Assembly: GCF_026342835.1 (NCBI RefSeq)
Contig: NZ_JAPEMI010000002.1
Coordinates: 310,001-374,000 of the forward strand
Source: Streptomyces sp. NBC_00154
Lineage (GTDB): Bacteria > Actinomycetota > Actinomycetes > Streptomycetales > Streptomycetaceae
DNA length: 64,000 nt
Reading direction: 5' to 3'
Of the stretch, positions 43,110-50,623 are shown piece after piece. The notes beneath the pieces were generated by a model. It was not told the origin of the DNA, made no database searches, and saw only the letters and a list, made by a program, of their open reading frames with translations. How positions within the stretch are numbered: position 1 is the stretch's first letter; each line of letters starts with the position of its first letter. A program made the translations under genes and the position numbers.

Positions 43110-44099
43110 ATGAGCACCCCCCGGCCGCTGCGCCCCGGCCCCGTGGTCTGCGTCGGCGAGACCATGGCCGCCCTCGCCCCCGAACCTCTCGGCCCGCTCG
43201 ATGCCGCGGACCTTCTCCGGGTCGACATCGCGGGCGCCGAGTCGAACGTCGCTCTGTACCTCGCCGACCACGGCATCCCCGCCCGATGGATGTCCGCGCT
43301 CGGCGACGATCCCTTCGGCCGGCGTGTCCGCGAGCGGGTCGCCGCGGGCGGCGTCGACATCAGTGGCGTCCGCACCGACCCGGACCGGCCCACCGGACTG
43401 CTCCTGAAGGACCCCGGCGGGAACGGCACCCGCGTCCACTACCACCGCCGCGGATCCGCCGCCTCGGCCCTCACCCCCGAACTCCTCGACGACCCCGCCG
43501 TGGCGGACGCCGCACTCCTCCACCTCAGCGGAATCACCCCCGCGCTGTCCTCCGGCTGCCACGCGCTCGTCGAGCGGGCTCTGCGCCCCGACCGCTCCTA
43601 CAGCGTCAGCTTCGACGTCAACCACCGCCCCGCCCTCTGGACCGGCCGGTCCGCCGCCGACGTCCTGCGGCCCCTCGCGGACCGGGCCGACATCGTGCTC
43701 GTCGGCCTCGACGAGGCCCAGGACCTGTGGGGAGAGGCGCTCACGGACCCCCGCGCGGTCCGTGACCTCCTTCCCGGCCCCCGCATCCTCGTCGTCAAGG
43801 ACGGGGCCCGCGCGGCCACGGCCTTCGTCGGCCCGGACGCCCACAGTGTGCCCGCCCTGACCGTCCGCGTGGTCGAGCCGGTCGGCGCCGGCGACGCCTT
43901 CGCCGCCGGATTCCTCAGCGGCCTGCTGCGGCAGCTGCCCGTGGAGCGCTCCCTGCGCCTGGGCCATCTGACCGCGGCCTCGGCCCTCCGGGTCGCCGCC
44001 GATCACGGCCCCCTGCCGGACCCCGCCGTCATCGCCGCGCTGCTCGACGCCGACGAGGAGACGTGGCGCGCCGCCACCATCGACTCTCCGCTGCGCTGA
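43110..44099 (+). CDS. PfkB-family 2-keto-3-deoxygalactonate kinase
   Basis: A 329-residue ribokinase-fold sugar kinase. The substrate loop is IAGAESNVALYLADHG, and the ATP/anion-hole motif is EPVGAGDAFAAGF with the catalytic Asp. The sequence resembles KDG kinases; context makes 2-keto-3-deoxygalactonate the substrate, giving the phosphorylated substrate of the aldolase. The ribosome site TAGGAG spans the preceding stop codon. It is the last gene of the operon, closed by a perfect hairpin at 44119. Confidence 0.9.
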   Translation: MSTPRPLRPGPVVCVGETMAALAPEPLGPLDAADLLRVDIAGAESNVALYLADHGIPARWMSALGDDPFGRRVRERVAAGGVDISGVRTDPDRPTGLLLKDPGGNGTRVHYHRRGSAASALTPELLDDPAVADAALLHLSGITPALSSGCHALVERALRPDRSYSVSFDVNHRPALWTGRSAADVLRPLADRADIVLVGLDEAQDLWGEALTDPRAVRDLLPGPRILVVKDGARAATAFVGPDAHSVPALTVRVVEPVGAGDAFAAGFLSGLLRQLPVERSLRLGHLTAASALRVAADHGPLPDPAVIAALLDADEETWRAATIDSPLR

Positions 44100-44118
44100 G
44101 AAGCAGATCGCGGATCCC

Positions 44119-44150
44119 GAAGACCGGCTCGTCGACCCTGGCCGGTCTTC
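44119..44150 (+). terminator. Terminator of the galactose operon
   Basis: GAAGACCGGC (44119-44128) is perfectly complementary to GCCGGTCTTC (44141-44150) across a 12-base loop, 19 bases after the kinase stop. Confidence 0.8.
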
Positions 44151-44417
44151 ATGGCACTCCGCCACCCGGCTGATTCGAGAGCATCTTCGCCGCCCGGCGC
44201 CGGTTCGCCGGATTCGTGCGCGGATGCTCGCCGGGCTGCCGCGCAGGAGCGCGCGGCCGAGCGGGTAGCGGCACCGGGAACCCTGCAGGCGCGGTTGGCC
44301 GCCTTCCGACGAGCGGTGCGACGGTTTCTGCGAGACCTTGAGGAGGAGCGCGCCCCACAGTGGCGACGCATGTCCAGGGTGACACTCGCACCCAGCGAGG
44401 AAGGCGGGCTGTGGTGA
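44151..44417 (+). CDS. Possible small hypothetical protein before PaoABC set 2
   Basis: An open frame of 88 codons whose second half (LQARLAAFRRAVRRFLRDLE) has believable composition for a basic amphipathic helix. Its TGA overlaps the GTG start of the PaoA-like gene as GTGA, an arrangement typical of real coupled genes. The first half is Pro/Ser-rich and unconvincing, and no family is recognised, so it may be only a relic or chance frame. Confidence 0.3.
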   Translation: MALRHPADSRASSPPGAGSPDSCADARRAAAQERAAERVAAPGTLQARLAAFRRAVRRFLRDLEEERAPQWRRMSRVTLAPSEEGGLW

Positions 44418-44983
44418 GTGATTCGGATACGGGCGCCGCGGGGCGGAGCCAGGGCGAGATGGCCCTACTGTCGGCGATCGAGTTGAACGTCAACGATCAG
44501 ATGCGACGGCTTGAGGTGGATCCACGGACCTCGCTGCTCGACGCGCTGCGCGAGCATCTGCGCCTGAGCGGGACCAAGAAGGGGTGCGATCACGGGCAGT
44601 GCGGCGCCTGCACGGTGCTGATCAACGGCCGGCGCGTCAACTCCTGTTTGACGCTCGCCGTGATGCACGAGGACGACGAGATCGTGACGATCGAAGGCCT
44701 GGGCGATCCCGATGGCCTGCACCCCATGCAACGCGCCTTCGTCGAGCGTGACGGCTTCCAGTGTGGCTACTGCACTCCCGGCCAGATCTGTTCGGCCGTC
44801 GGCATGCTCGCCGAGGTGGAGGCGGGCTGGCCCAGCCACGCCACCGCTGACGTGGCCTCGCCGCGGATCGCGTTGACCGATGAGGAGATCCGCGAGCGGA
44901 TGAGCGGCAACATCTGTCGGTGCGCCGCCTATCCCAATATCGTCGCGGCCATCCGCGGCATCGCGGAGGGAGGCCCGGAATGA
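44414..44983 (+). CDS. PaoA-like [2Fe-2S] subunit (set 2)
   Basis: A 189-residue iron-sulfur subunit with both cluster motifs: C58, C63, C66 and C78 (GCDHGQCGACTV, NSC), and C117, C120, C168 and C170 (QCGYCTPGQ, NICRCAAY). It carries a ~20-residue insertion (about 132-152) before the last motif that set 1 lacks. GTG 44414 is 9 bases after GAGGAAGG and is preferred; GTG 44411 and ATG 44459 are alternatives. There is no Tat signal. First subunit gene of the plus-strand operon. Confidence 0.92.
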   Translation: MSDSDTGAAGRSQGEMALLSAIELNVNDQMRRLEVDPRTSLLDALREHLRLSGTKKGCDHGQCGACTVLINGRRVNSCLTLAVMHEDDEIVTIEGLGDPDGLHPMQRAFVERDGFQCGYCTPGQICSAVGMLAEVEAGWPSHATADVASPRIALTDEEIRERMSGNICRCAAYPNIVAAIRGIAEGGPE

Positions 44984-45963
44984 GGTCCTTCACGTACGAG
45001 CGAGCGACGGACGCACAGGCCGCCGTCGCTGCGGTGTCCAGAACCGGCGCGAAGTTCATCAGCGGCGGCACCAATCTGCTCGACCTGATGAAGCTCGACA
45101 TCGAGAAGCCCAGCCATCTGGTCGACATCAGTCGGCTTCCGTTGCGGGACATCGAGGAGCTCCCGGACGGCGGACTGCGCATCGGGGCCCAGGCCGCGAA
45201 TTCCGATGTGGCCGCCGACGCCCGAGTGCGTACCCGCTATCCGGTGCTGTCGGAGGCGCTGGTGGCCGGCGCCTCGGGCCAGCTGCGCAACAAGGCGTCC
45301 ACCGGGGGAAATCTGTTGCAGCGCACTCGCTGCCCCTACTTCTACGACACGGCTGCAGGCTGCAACAAGCGGGATCCCGGCTCCGGATGCTCGGCGATCG
45401 GCGGGTTCAACCGGATTCACGCGCTCCTCGGCGTCAGCGACTCCTGCATCGCCACCCACCCCTCGGACATGGCCGTCGCGATGGCCGCGCTGGAGGCGGA
45501 GATCGAGCTGCTCGACGCCGACGGGTCGGTACGCCGAGTCGCCATCGCAGACTTCTACCGGCTGCCGGGGGATACGCCGCACATCGAGACCGTGCTGCGT
45601 CCTCGCGAGATGATCACGAGCGTGCTCCTGCCCCCGCCCCCGTCGGGTCGGCAGATCTACCGCAAGGTGCGAGACCGGGCGTCGTACGAATTCGCACTGG
45701 TCTCCGTGGCAGCCGTGGTCTCGACCGACCAGGGAGCCATCAGCGAGGCGCGGGTGGCTTTCGGCGGTGTGGCGCACAAGCCCTGGCGGTCCATCGAGGC
45801 GGAGACCGCGTTGACCGGCCGTCCCGCCACGATGGTCACCTATCGCGCCGCCGCCGAGGCCGCGATGCGCGACGCCGTGGGGCAGGGGCACAACGACTTC
45901 AAGATCGAGCTGGCCAAGCGCACGCTGTGCCGCACGCTGGCGCAAGCAGCCCGGGCGAGCTGA
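44980..45963 (+). CDS. PaoB-like FAD / [4Fe-4S] subunit (set 2)
   Basis: A 327-residue subunit with FAD motifs FISGGTNLLDLMK and STGGNLLQRTRC, and the four PaoB-type cluster cysteines C118, C128, C137 and C156 (TRCPYFYD, GCNKR, GSGCSA, SCIATH). It starts with ATG overlapping the previous TGA. It is closer in these motifs to E. coli PaoB than set 1 is (CPYF, GFNR, PSDMAVA). Confidence 0.93.
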   Translation: MRSFTYERATDAQAAVAAVSRTGAKFISGGTNLLDLMKLDIEKPSHLVDISRLPLRDIEELPDGGLRIGAQAANSDVAADARVRTRYPVLSEALVAGASGQLRNKASTGGNLLQRTRCPYFYDTAAGCNKRDPGSGCSAIGGFNRIHALLGVSDSCIATHPSDMAVAMAALEAEIELLDADGSVRRVAIADFYRLPGDTPHIETVLRPREMITSVLLPPPPSGRQIYRKVRDRASYEFALVSVAAVVSTDQGAISEARVAFGGVAHKPWRSIEAETALTGRPATMVTYRAAAEAAMRDAVGQGHNDFKIELAKRTLCRTLAQAARAS

Positions 45964-45972
45964 GGAGACGAG

Positions 45973-48201
45973 ATGATCGGGCAAGCTCTGAACCGCGTCG
46001 ACGGCCCGTTGAAGGTCGCCGGCCGGGCCACATACGCCTACGAGAATTGGGGGGCCGGCCAACCTCTCTACGGGTTCATCGTCGGCGCGACGATCGGCAA
46101 AGGCCGCATCACCCGGATCGACACCGAGAGCGCCGAATCCGCACCCGGCGTAAAGATGGTGATGACCCATCACAACGCTCCCGAGCAGGGTGTCCGTGAT
46201 GAGTCCATTCCGTTCGAATACTGGCGCGCCCAGCCGGTGCTGACAGGCCCCGACATCCACTATTACGGCGAGCCGGTGGCACTCGTCGTCGCCATGACCC
46301 TCGAGCAGGCCCGAGCGGCAGCCGACCTGGTCGAAGTCGAATACACCGGCGGGCGGGGACGTTTCAACTTCGCCGAGCAGGAAGACGAGGTGTACATCCC
46401 GAAGGTGGTCAACGCCGGTCTCCCCACCGACACCGCGGTCGGCGATTTCGATGCCGGGTTCGACAGCGCGGCGGTCAAGGTCGACCAGCAGTACACGACG
46501 CCGTACGAGCTCTCGATGCCGATGGAACCGCACGCGTGTCTCGTGGAACCGCGCGACGAGGACCTGGTCGTATACGTCAGCTGTCAGATCGTCGACGCGG
46601 CGCGGGCCTCGGTCGCCGGCACGCTTCGGATCGACCCCGAGCGGGTTCACATCGTCACCCCCTTCGTCGGCGGGGGATTCGGCTCCAAGCTGGGCATTCA
46701 TTCCGAGACGATCCTGGCCGCGCTCGCCGCTCGCGAGTTGCGCCAACCGGTCAAGGTCGCGATGACCAGGCAGCAGATCTTCCAGCTCGTCGGCAACCGT
46801 CCCACATCCAGGCAGCGAGTCCGACTGGGCGCGGAGCAGGACGGACAGCTGACCGCGATCGCCCATGACGTCACCATGCACACCAACCCCGACGTGGAGT
46901 ACGCCGAGCAGACCGCCGCCACGACCCGCAGCCTCTACGCCGCGCCCCACCGGTTGACCAGCCACCGGCTGGCGCCGCTCGATCTGCCGCCCGGGTCGGA
47001 CGTACGCGCGCCGGGCGAAGCACCGGGCATGCTGGCGGTCGAGTCGGCGATGGACGAGCTGGCCCATGCGCTCGGGATGGACCCGGTCGAGCTGCGGATC
47101 CTCAACGAGCCCACCGTCGATCCCGAGCGAGACGTGCCGTACAGCGACCGGCACCTGGTCGACTGTCTGCGCGAAGGGGCGCGCCGGTTCGGCTGGGAGC
47201 ACCGCCCCGCCACCCCGGCGAGTGTGCGCGACGGGCGGTGGCTGGTCGGCTACGGCATGTCGGCCGCCATCCGCGGGCACTTCCAGGGGCCGACAGCGGT
47301 GCGCGTGCGGTTGGAGGCTGACGGCACCGCCGTCGTCCAGACGGACATGACCGACCTCGGCACGGGCACGTACACCGTCCTGACCCAGGTCGCGGCCGAG
47401 GGGCTCGGACTGCCGCCGGGTCGGGTGCGGATCGAGCTCGGGCGTTCCGAGTTTCCCACCAGCTGGGGCTCCGGCGGCTCGTGGGGCGCCACCAACTCGA
47501 GCAATGCGGTGCATGGTGCGTGTATGACGCTGCGCGAGCAGCTCCTGGCCGCGGCGCGCGGCGACACGCGCTCCCCGCTGCACGGCCTGGACCCGGCGGA
47601 CGCCGTGTTCTCCGATGGCAACGTGGCTGTCGGCGGCGCGTCCGAGGCGCTGAGCGACATCGTCGCACGCAACCATCCGGAAGGTGTCGAGGCGGAGGGC
47701 GGTACCCGCTTCATGGGCGATGACCCGAACTACACGGACTACTCGATCAACACCTACGGGGCCCATTTCGCTGAAGTGGGGGTCGACGCGGACACCGCCG
47801 AGATCCGTCTGCGGCGGATGCTCGGCGTGTTCTCGGTGGGCCGCGTGCTCAACGCGAAGACGGCTCGTTCGCAGCTGATCGGCGGCATGATCTGGGGAAC
47901 CGGAGCGGCCCTCGAAGAAGAGGCCGTGGTCGACCTGCGATCCGGCGCCTTCGTCAACCGGGACTTCGCGCAATACCTGGTGCCGGTCCACGCCGACATC
48001 CCCGACGTCGACGCGGTCATCCTTGACGGGTACGACGACAAGGCCAACGTCCTGGGCGCGAAGGGCGTCGGCGAGCTGGGTATCTGCGGGGCCGGTGCGT
48101 CGGTCGCGAACGCGGTGTTCAACGCCACCGGCGTGCGCGTGCGTGACTTCCCCATCACCATCGAGAAGGTGCTGCCCGGTCTCCCGCTGATGGATGCCTG
48201 A
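45973..48201 (+). CDS. PaoC-like molybdenum subunit (set 2)
   Basis: A 742-residue molybdopterin subunit of an aldehyde-oxidising hydroxylase. Seen: NRVDGPLKVAGRATYAYE, PFVGGGFGSKLG, GEAPGMLAVESAMDELA, and E701 in GAKGVGELGICG as the catalytic base. The ATG at 45973 follows the FAD subunit stop by 9 bases with GAGGAGA between. Full length. The substrate is probably aromatic or heteroaromatic aldehydes, by family only. Neither operon in the window has a visible XdhC/PaoD-type cofactor-insertion chaperone. Confidence 0.93.
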   Translation: MIGQALNRVDGPLKVAGRATYAYENWGAGQPLYGFIVGATIGKGRITRIDTESAESAPGVKMVMTHHNAPEQGVRDESIPFEYWRAQPVLTGPDIHYYGEPVALVVAMTLEQARAAADLVEVEYTGGRGRFNFAEQEDEVYIPKVVNAGLPTDTAVGDFDAGFDSAAVKVDQQYTTPYELSMPMEPHACLVEPRDEDLVVYVSCQIVDAARASVAGTLRIDPERVHIVTPFVGGGFGSKLGIHSETILAALAARELRQPVKVAMTRQQIFQLVGNRPTSRQRVRLGAEQDGQLTAIAHDVTMHTNPDVEYAEQTAATTRSLYAAPHRLTSHRLAPLDLPPGSDVRAPGEAPGMLAVESAMDELAHALGMDPVELRILNEPTVDPERDVPYSDRHLVDCLREGARRFGWEHRPATPASVRDGRWLVGYGMSAAIRGHFQGPTAVRVRLEADGTAVVQTDMTDLGTGTYTVLTQVAAEGLGLPPGRVRIELGRSEFPTSWGSGGSWGATNSSNAVHGACMTLREQLLAAARGDTRSPLHGLDPADAVFSDGNVAVGGASEALSDIVARNHPEGVEAEGGTRFMGDDPNYTDYSINTYGAHFAEVGVDADTAEIRLRRMLGVFSVGRVLNAKTARSQLIGGMIWGTGAALEEEAVVDLRSGAFVNRDFAQYLVPVHADIPDVDAVILDGYDDKANVLGAKGVGELGICGAGASVANAVFNATGVRVRDFPITIEKVLPGLPLMDA

Positions 48202-48344
48202 ATCCGTGACGGCGGTGCCGGTTCGCCGGCCGGTGGGCGTGAGCCGGCGATACCGGGACCGTCGCCGGCCCGACCGGATCAAGGCCCGTCCACGATTGGG
48301 TGTCCCGGCGCGCCGGCCTGTCCGGTAGGGGGCACTCTGAACGA

Positions 48345-48569
48345 ATGAGTGATGCGAATCCTGATCCGCACAACGGCCGCCGTGCCCAGCACGAGCGGAC
48401 GGTTCCGCCGGAGGAGACTCCACCTGCCGAGAGCAGCACAGGGCCGGAGACGGGACCACGAGGTGACGTGACCCGAGGCTGGACCAAGGGGCCCCTGATC
48501 GCCATCGGGATCGTCGTCGTGCTGTGCGCCGCGTTCTTCTTGGTGTACGCGATCATCGTGGCGCAGTGA
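48345..48569 (+). CDS. DUF6480-family small membrane protein
   Basis: A 74-residue protein. The N-terminal 45 residues are polar and Pro/Glu-rich with the recognisable VPPEETPPAESST, followed by one C-terminal transmembrane helix (LIAIGIVVVLCAAFFLVYA). It matches the DUF6480 small proteins common in Streptomyces; function unknown. ATG 48345 is the only sensible start. Confidence 0.8.
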   Translation: MSDANPDPHNGRRAQHERTVPPEETPPAESSTGPETGPRGDVTRGWTKGPLIAIGIVVVLCAAFFLVYAIIVAQ

Positions 48570-48821
48570 CCGCACTGCAGGAGCGGATGCCGACGGGACG
48601 CCAGGCGGATCAGTGCCAACTGGTCTGAGCCCTTGGGTTACTTGGGTGGCGTCCGTCGGCTGTGTCTCGACCCGTACTCGCGGGCGCGGTGAGCCCGGTG
48701 TCATATCGGCGCTCGACGTCGCCAGGACCACTGGCTCCGGCATCACTCCGGTGCTCGATGCCCGGCGCGGTTGTGTGGTCGAGCCGGCCACACGTGCCCC
48801 GGCCGCGCACCGGCACTCCTG
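48570..48821. other. Convergent intergenic region
   Basis: About 250 bases between DUF6480 (plus) and the aldo/keto reductase (minus). No gene or clear hairpin was recognised. Confidence 0.4.
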
Positions 48822-49799
48822 TCAGTGGTTCGTGAGCGCGAGCCCCTCGACGGTGTCCCGCGCGCCGCTGACGGCCCCGGTCGGCACAGCGCCGTCCAGG
48901 GCGCTCAGCTCCGCCGTGGTCAGGGTGATGTCGGCCGCTCCGACGTTCTCCTCCAGATAGGCCCGCCGCTTGGTCCCGGGAATGGAGACGGCGCCTTGCG
49001 CCGCAACCCAGGCCAGGGCGATCTGCCCCGCAGTCGCCCCGCGCGCCTCGGCAATCGCGGCGACCCGGTCCACGAGTGCGAGATTGGCGGCGATGCTCTC
49101 GGGTGAGAAGCGGGGCAGACCCCGGCGCGCGTCGTCGGGGTCGAGGTCGTCGACGCTGCGGATGGCTCCGGACAGGAAGCCGCGGCCGAGGGGAGAGAAG
49201 GCGACCAGGCCGATTCCCAGCTCGTCCAGCACCTCCTTGATCCCGTTCTCCAGGAGATCCCGGCTGAAGAGGGACAGCTCCGACTGCACGGCCGTGATCG
49301 GGTGGACGGCGTGTGCGCGGCGGATCGTTGCGGCGGCGGCCTCGGAGAGCCCGAGGTGACGTACCTTGCCCGCCGTGACCAGCTCGGCCATGGCGCCGAC
49401 GGTCTCCTCGATCGGGACGGCGGGATCGACACGGTGGAGGTGGTAGAGGTCGATGGTGTCCGTCTCCAGATGACGAAGCGACCGTTCCACCGCTCGGCGG
49501 ACGTGCTCGGCCCGCCCGTCCAGCGGTGTGCCGTCGGCGTCGAAGTCCATGGCGAACTTTGTCGCGATGGTGACCTCGGAGCGGCGGTGGCCCAGAGCCC
49601 GGGCGATGAGCTTCTCGTTCTCGAACGGCCCGTACGCCTCGGCCGTGTCGATGAGCGTCACTCCGAGATCCACCGCACGGTTGAGAGTGGCCACCGCCTC
49701 GGACTCGTCCCGTGCCCCGTAGAACGCACTCATGCCCATGGCGCCGAAGCCCTGCATCGGTACTCGCAGGCCGCTACTGCCCAGATCTATCGTCTTCAC
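48822..49799 (-). CDS. Aldo/keto reductase
   Basis: A 325-residue NADPH-dependent TIM-barrel reductase of the AKR13-like type. The catalytic tetrad is D51, Y56 (DTAEAYG), K81 (ATKF) and H122 (LYHLHRVD). The NADPH site residues are in FSPLGRGFLSG and the C-terminal SIPGTKR. The start is GTG 49799 (VKTIDLGSSGLRV). Its minus-strand promoter at 49910-49940 has a 19-base spacer with a MerR-type dyad identical in half-sites to the one in front of the MerR gene, so it is very probably activated by that regulator. Confidence 0.93.
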   Translation of the reverse strand: MKTIDLGSSGLRVPMQGFGAMGMSAFYGARDESEAVATLNRAVDLGVTLIDTAEAYGPFENEKLIARALGHRRSEVTIATKFAMDFDADGTPLDGRAEHVRRAVERSLRHLETDTIDLYHLHRVDPAVPIEETVGAMAELVTAGKVRHLGLSEAAAATIRRAHAVHPITAVQSELSLFSRDLLENGIKEVLDELGIGLVAFSPLGRGFLSGAIRSVDDLDPDDARRGLPRFSPESIAANLALVDRVAAIAEARGATAGQIALAWVAAQGAVSIPGTKRRAYLEENVGAADITLTTAELSALDGAVPTGAVSGARDTVEGLALTNH

Positions 49800-49909
49800 G
49801 GTTCGTCTCACTTCTCGTGCTTGCCAGGGTTTCCGGTGGCACGCATCGTCACGGGGCCTGGGTTCCCGGTTCTCGCCCGGAGCAGGTGGTGCGGCGCGGC
49901 CACGTGCCA

Positions 49910-49940
49910 ACCGTGCCTCCTGGAGCGCGCTCCAGGTCAA
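49910..49940 (-). promoter_or_regulatory. MerR-type promoter of the aldo/keto reductase
   Basis: Minus strand: -35 TTGACC (49935-49940), 19-base spacer, -10 CACGGT (49910-49915). The spacer carries the perfect dyad CCTGGAGCG-CGCTCCAGG (49919-49936). A long 19-base spacer with a dyad inside it is the hallmark of MerR-activated promoters. The leader is about 100 bases. Confidence 0.75.
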
Positions 49941-50000
49941 GCGGGAGCCGTGCCGCCCGTGATGCTGCGCGGCCGACGGCGCCACCGGTTGCGTCGGCGC

Positions 50001-50031
50001 TTGACCTGGAGCGCACTCCAGGTTGCATAGT
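50001..50031 (+). promoter_or_regulatory. MerR-type autoregulatory promoter
   Basis: -35 TTGACC (50001-50006), 19-base spacer, -10 CATAGT (50026-50031), with dyad ACCTGGAG-CGCA-CTCCAGGT (50004-50023). The predicted start falls on or next to the GTG at 50038, so the MerR mRNA is probably leaderless. Confidence 0.75.
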
Positions 50032-50037
50032 GGTGGG

Positions 50038-50454
50038 GTGGACGAGGTGATATTGCCCGATGTGTCCGTCGAGGTGCCGCCCGAGGGCTTGCCCATCGGG
50101 GAGGCGGCAGCTCTCTGTGGTCTGAGCGTCGACACCTTGCGCTACTACGAGCGCGAGGGCCTGACACTCCACCCCGCGCCGCGCTCGCCGTCCGGGCGCC
50201 GCCGTTACGGTGCCGGCGACCTGGCGTGGCTGGCCGGGCTCGTCATGCTGCGGGACACGGGCATGCCGATCGCGGACATCCGGCGGTACGCGGCGCTGGC
50301 CCGTCGTCAGGGAACCGACGCCGAACGTCTGCAGATCCTCGAACAGCACCGCCGCGAGGTGATCGCGCGCATGGAGCAGACGCGGAAACACCTGGCCGCG
50401 ATCGACCGGAAGATCGCTGTGTACCGGAACATCATCGGAACACACGAACCGTGA
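50038..50454 (+). CDS. MerR-family transcriptional activator
   Basis: A 138-residue regulator with a winged helix (residues ~18-60; LPIGEAAALCGLSVDTLRYY) followed by the long MerR dimerisation helix (EHRREVIARMEQTRKHLAAI). There are no cysteines in the effector region, so it is not of the metal or SoxR type; it resembles the AdhR/YraB-like group that responds to aldehydes. GTG 50038 is favoured because the promoter would start transcription there. Divergent from the aldo/keto reductase, its apparent target. Confidence 0.88.
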   Translation: MDEVILPDVSVEVPPEGLPIGEAAALCGLSVDTLRYYEREGLTLHPAPRSPSGRRRYGAGDLAWLAGLVMLRDTGMPIADIRRYAALARRQGTDAERLQILEQHRREVIARMEQTRKHLAAIDRKIAVYRNIIGTHEP

Positions 50455-50501
50455 CACCCGGTCGCCTCCCCCTGCGGCCCACGCAGCTCGCCGCTCTCAT
50501 G

Positions 50502-50520
50502 CCTGACTGCGCGAGTCAGG
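50502..50520 (+). terminator. Hairpin between MerR and phosphoketolase genes
   Basis: CCTGACT-GCGCG-AGTCAGG is a perfect 7-base stem about 50 bases after the MerR stop, placed between convergent genes and usable from both sides. Confidence 0.6.
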
Positions 50521-50623
50521 TGAGCCGATCACCGAGGGTGCGAGCGAGGTACTCGATTCCTTCCTGGCTTTCGCTGCCGGGTTCAGCTGTGAACACGGTC
50601 AGAATCTGCGACCGGTCGGAGCG

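Noticed and set aside
44929..48459. Minus-strand open frame of 1176 codons opposite the PaoABC set 2 genes
   Set aside because: Pure antisense shadow: the plus strand encodes three subunits with all catalytic motifs, and the minus translation has no domain.
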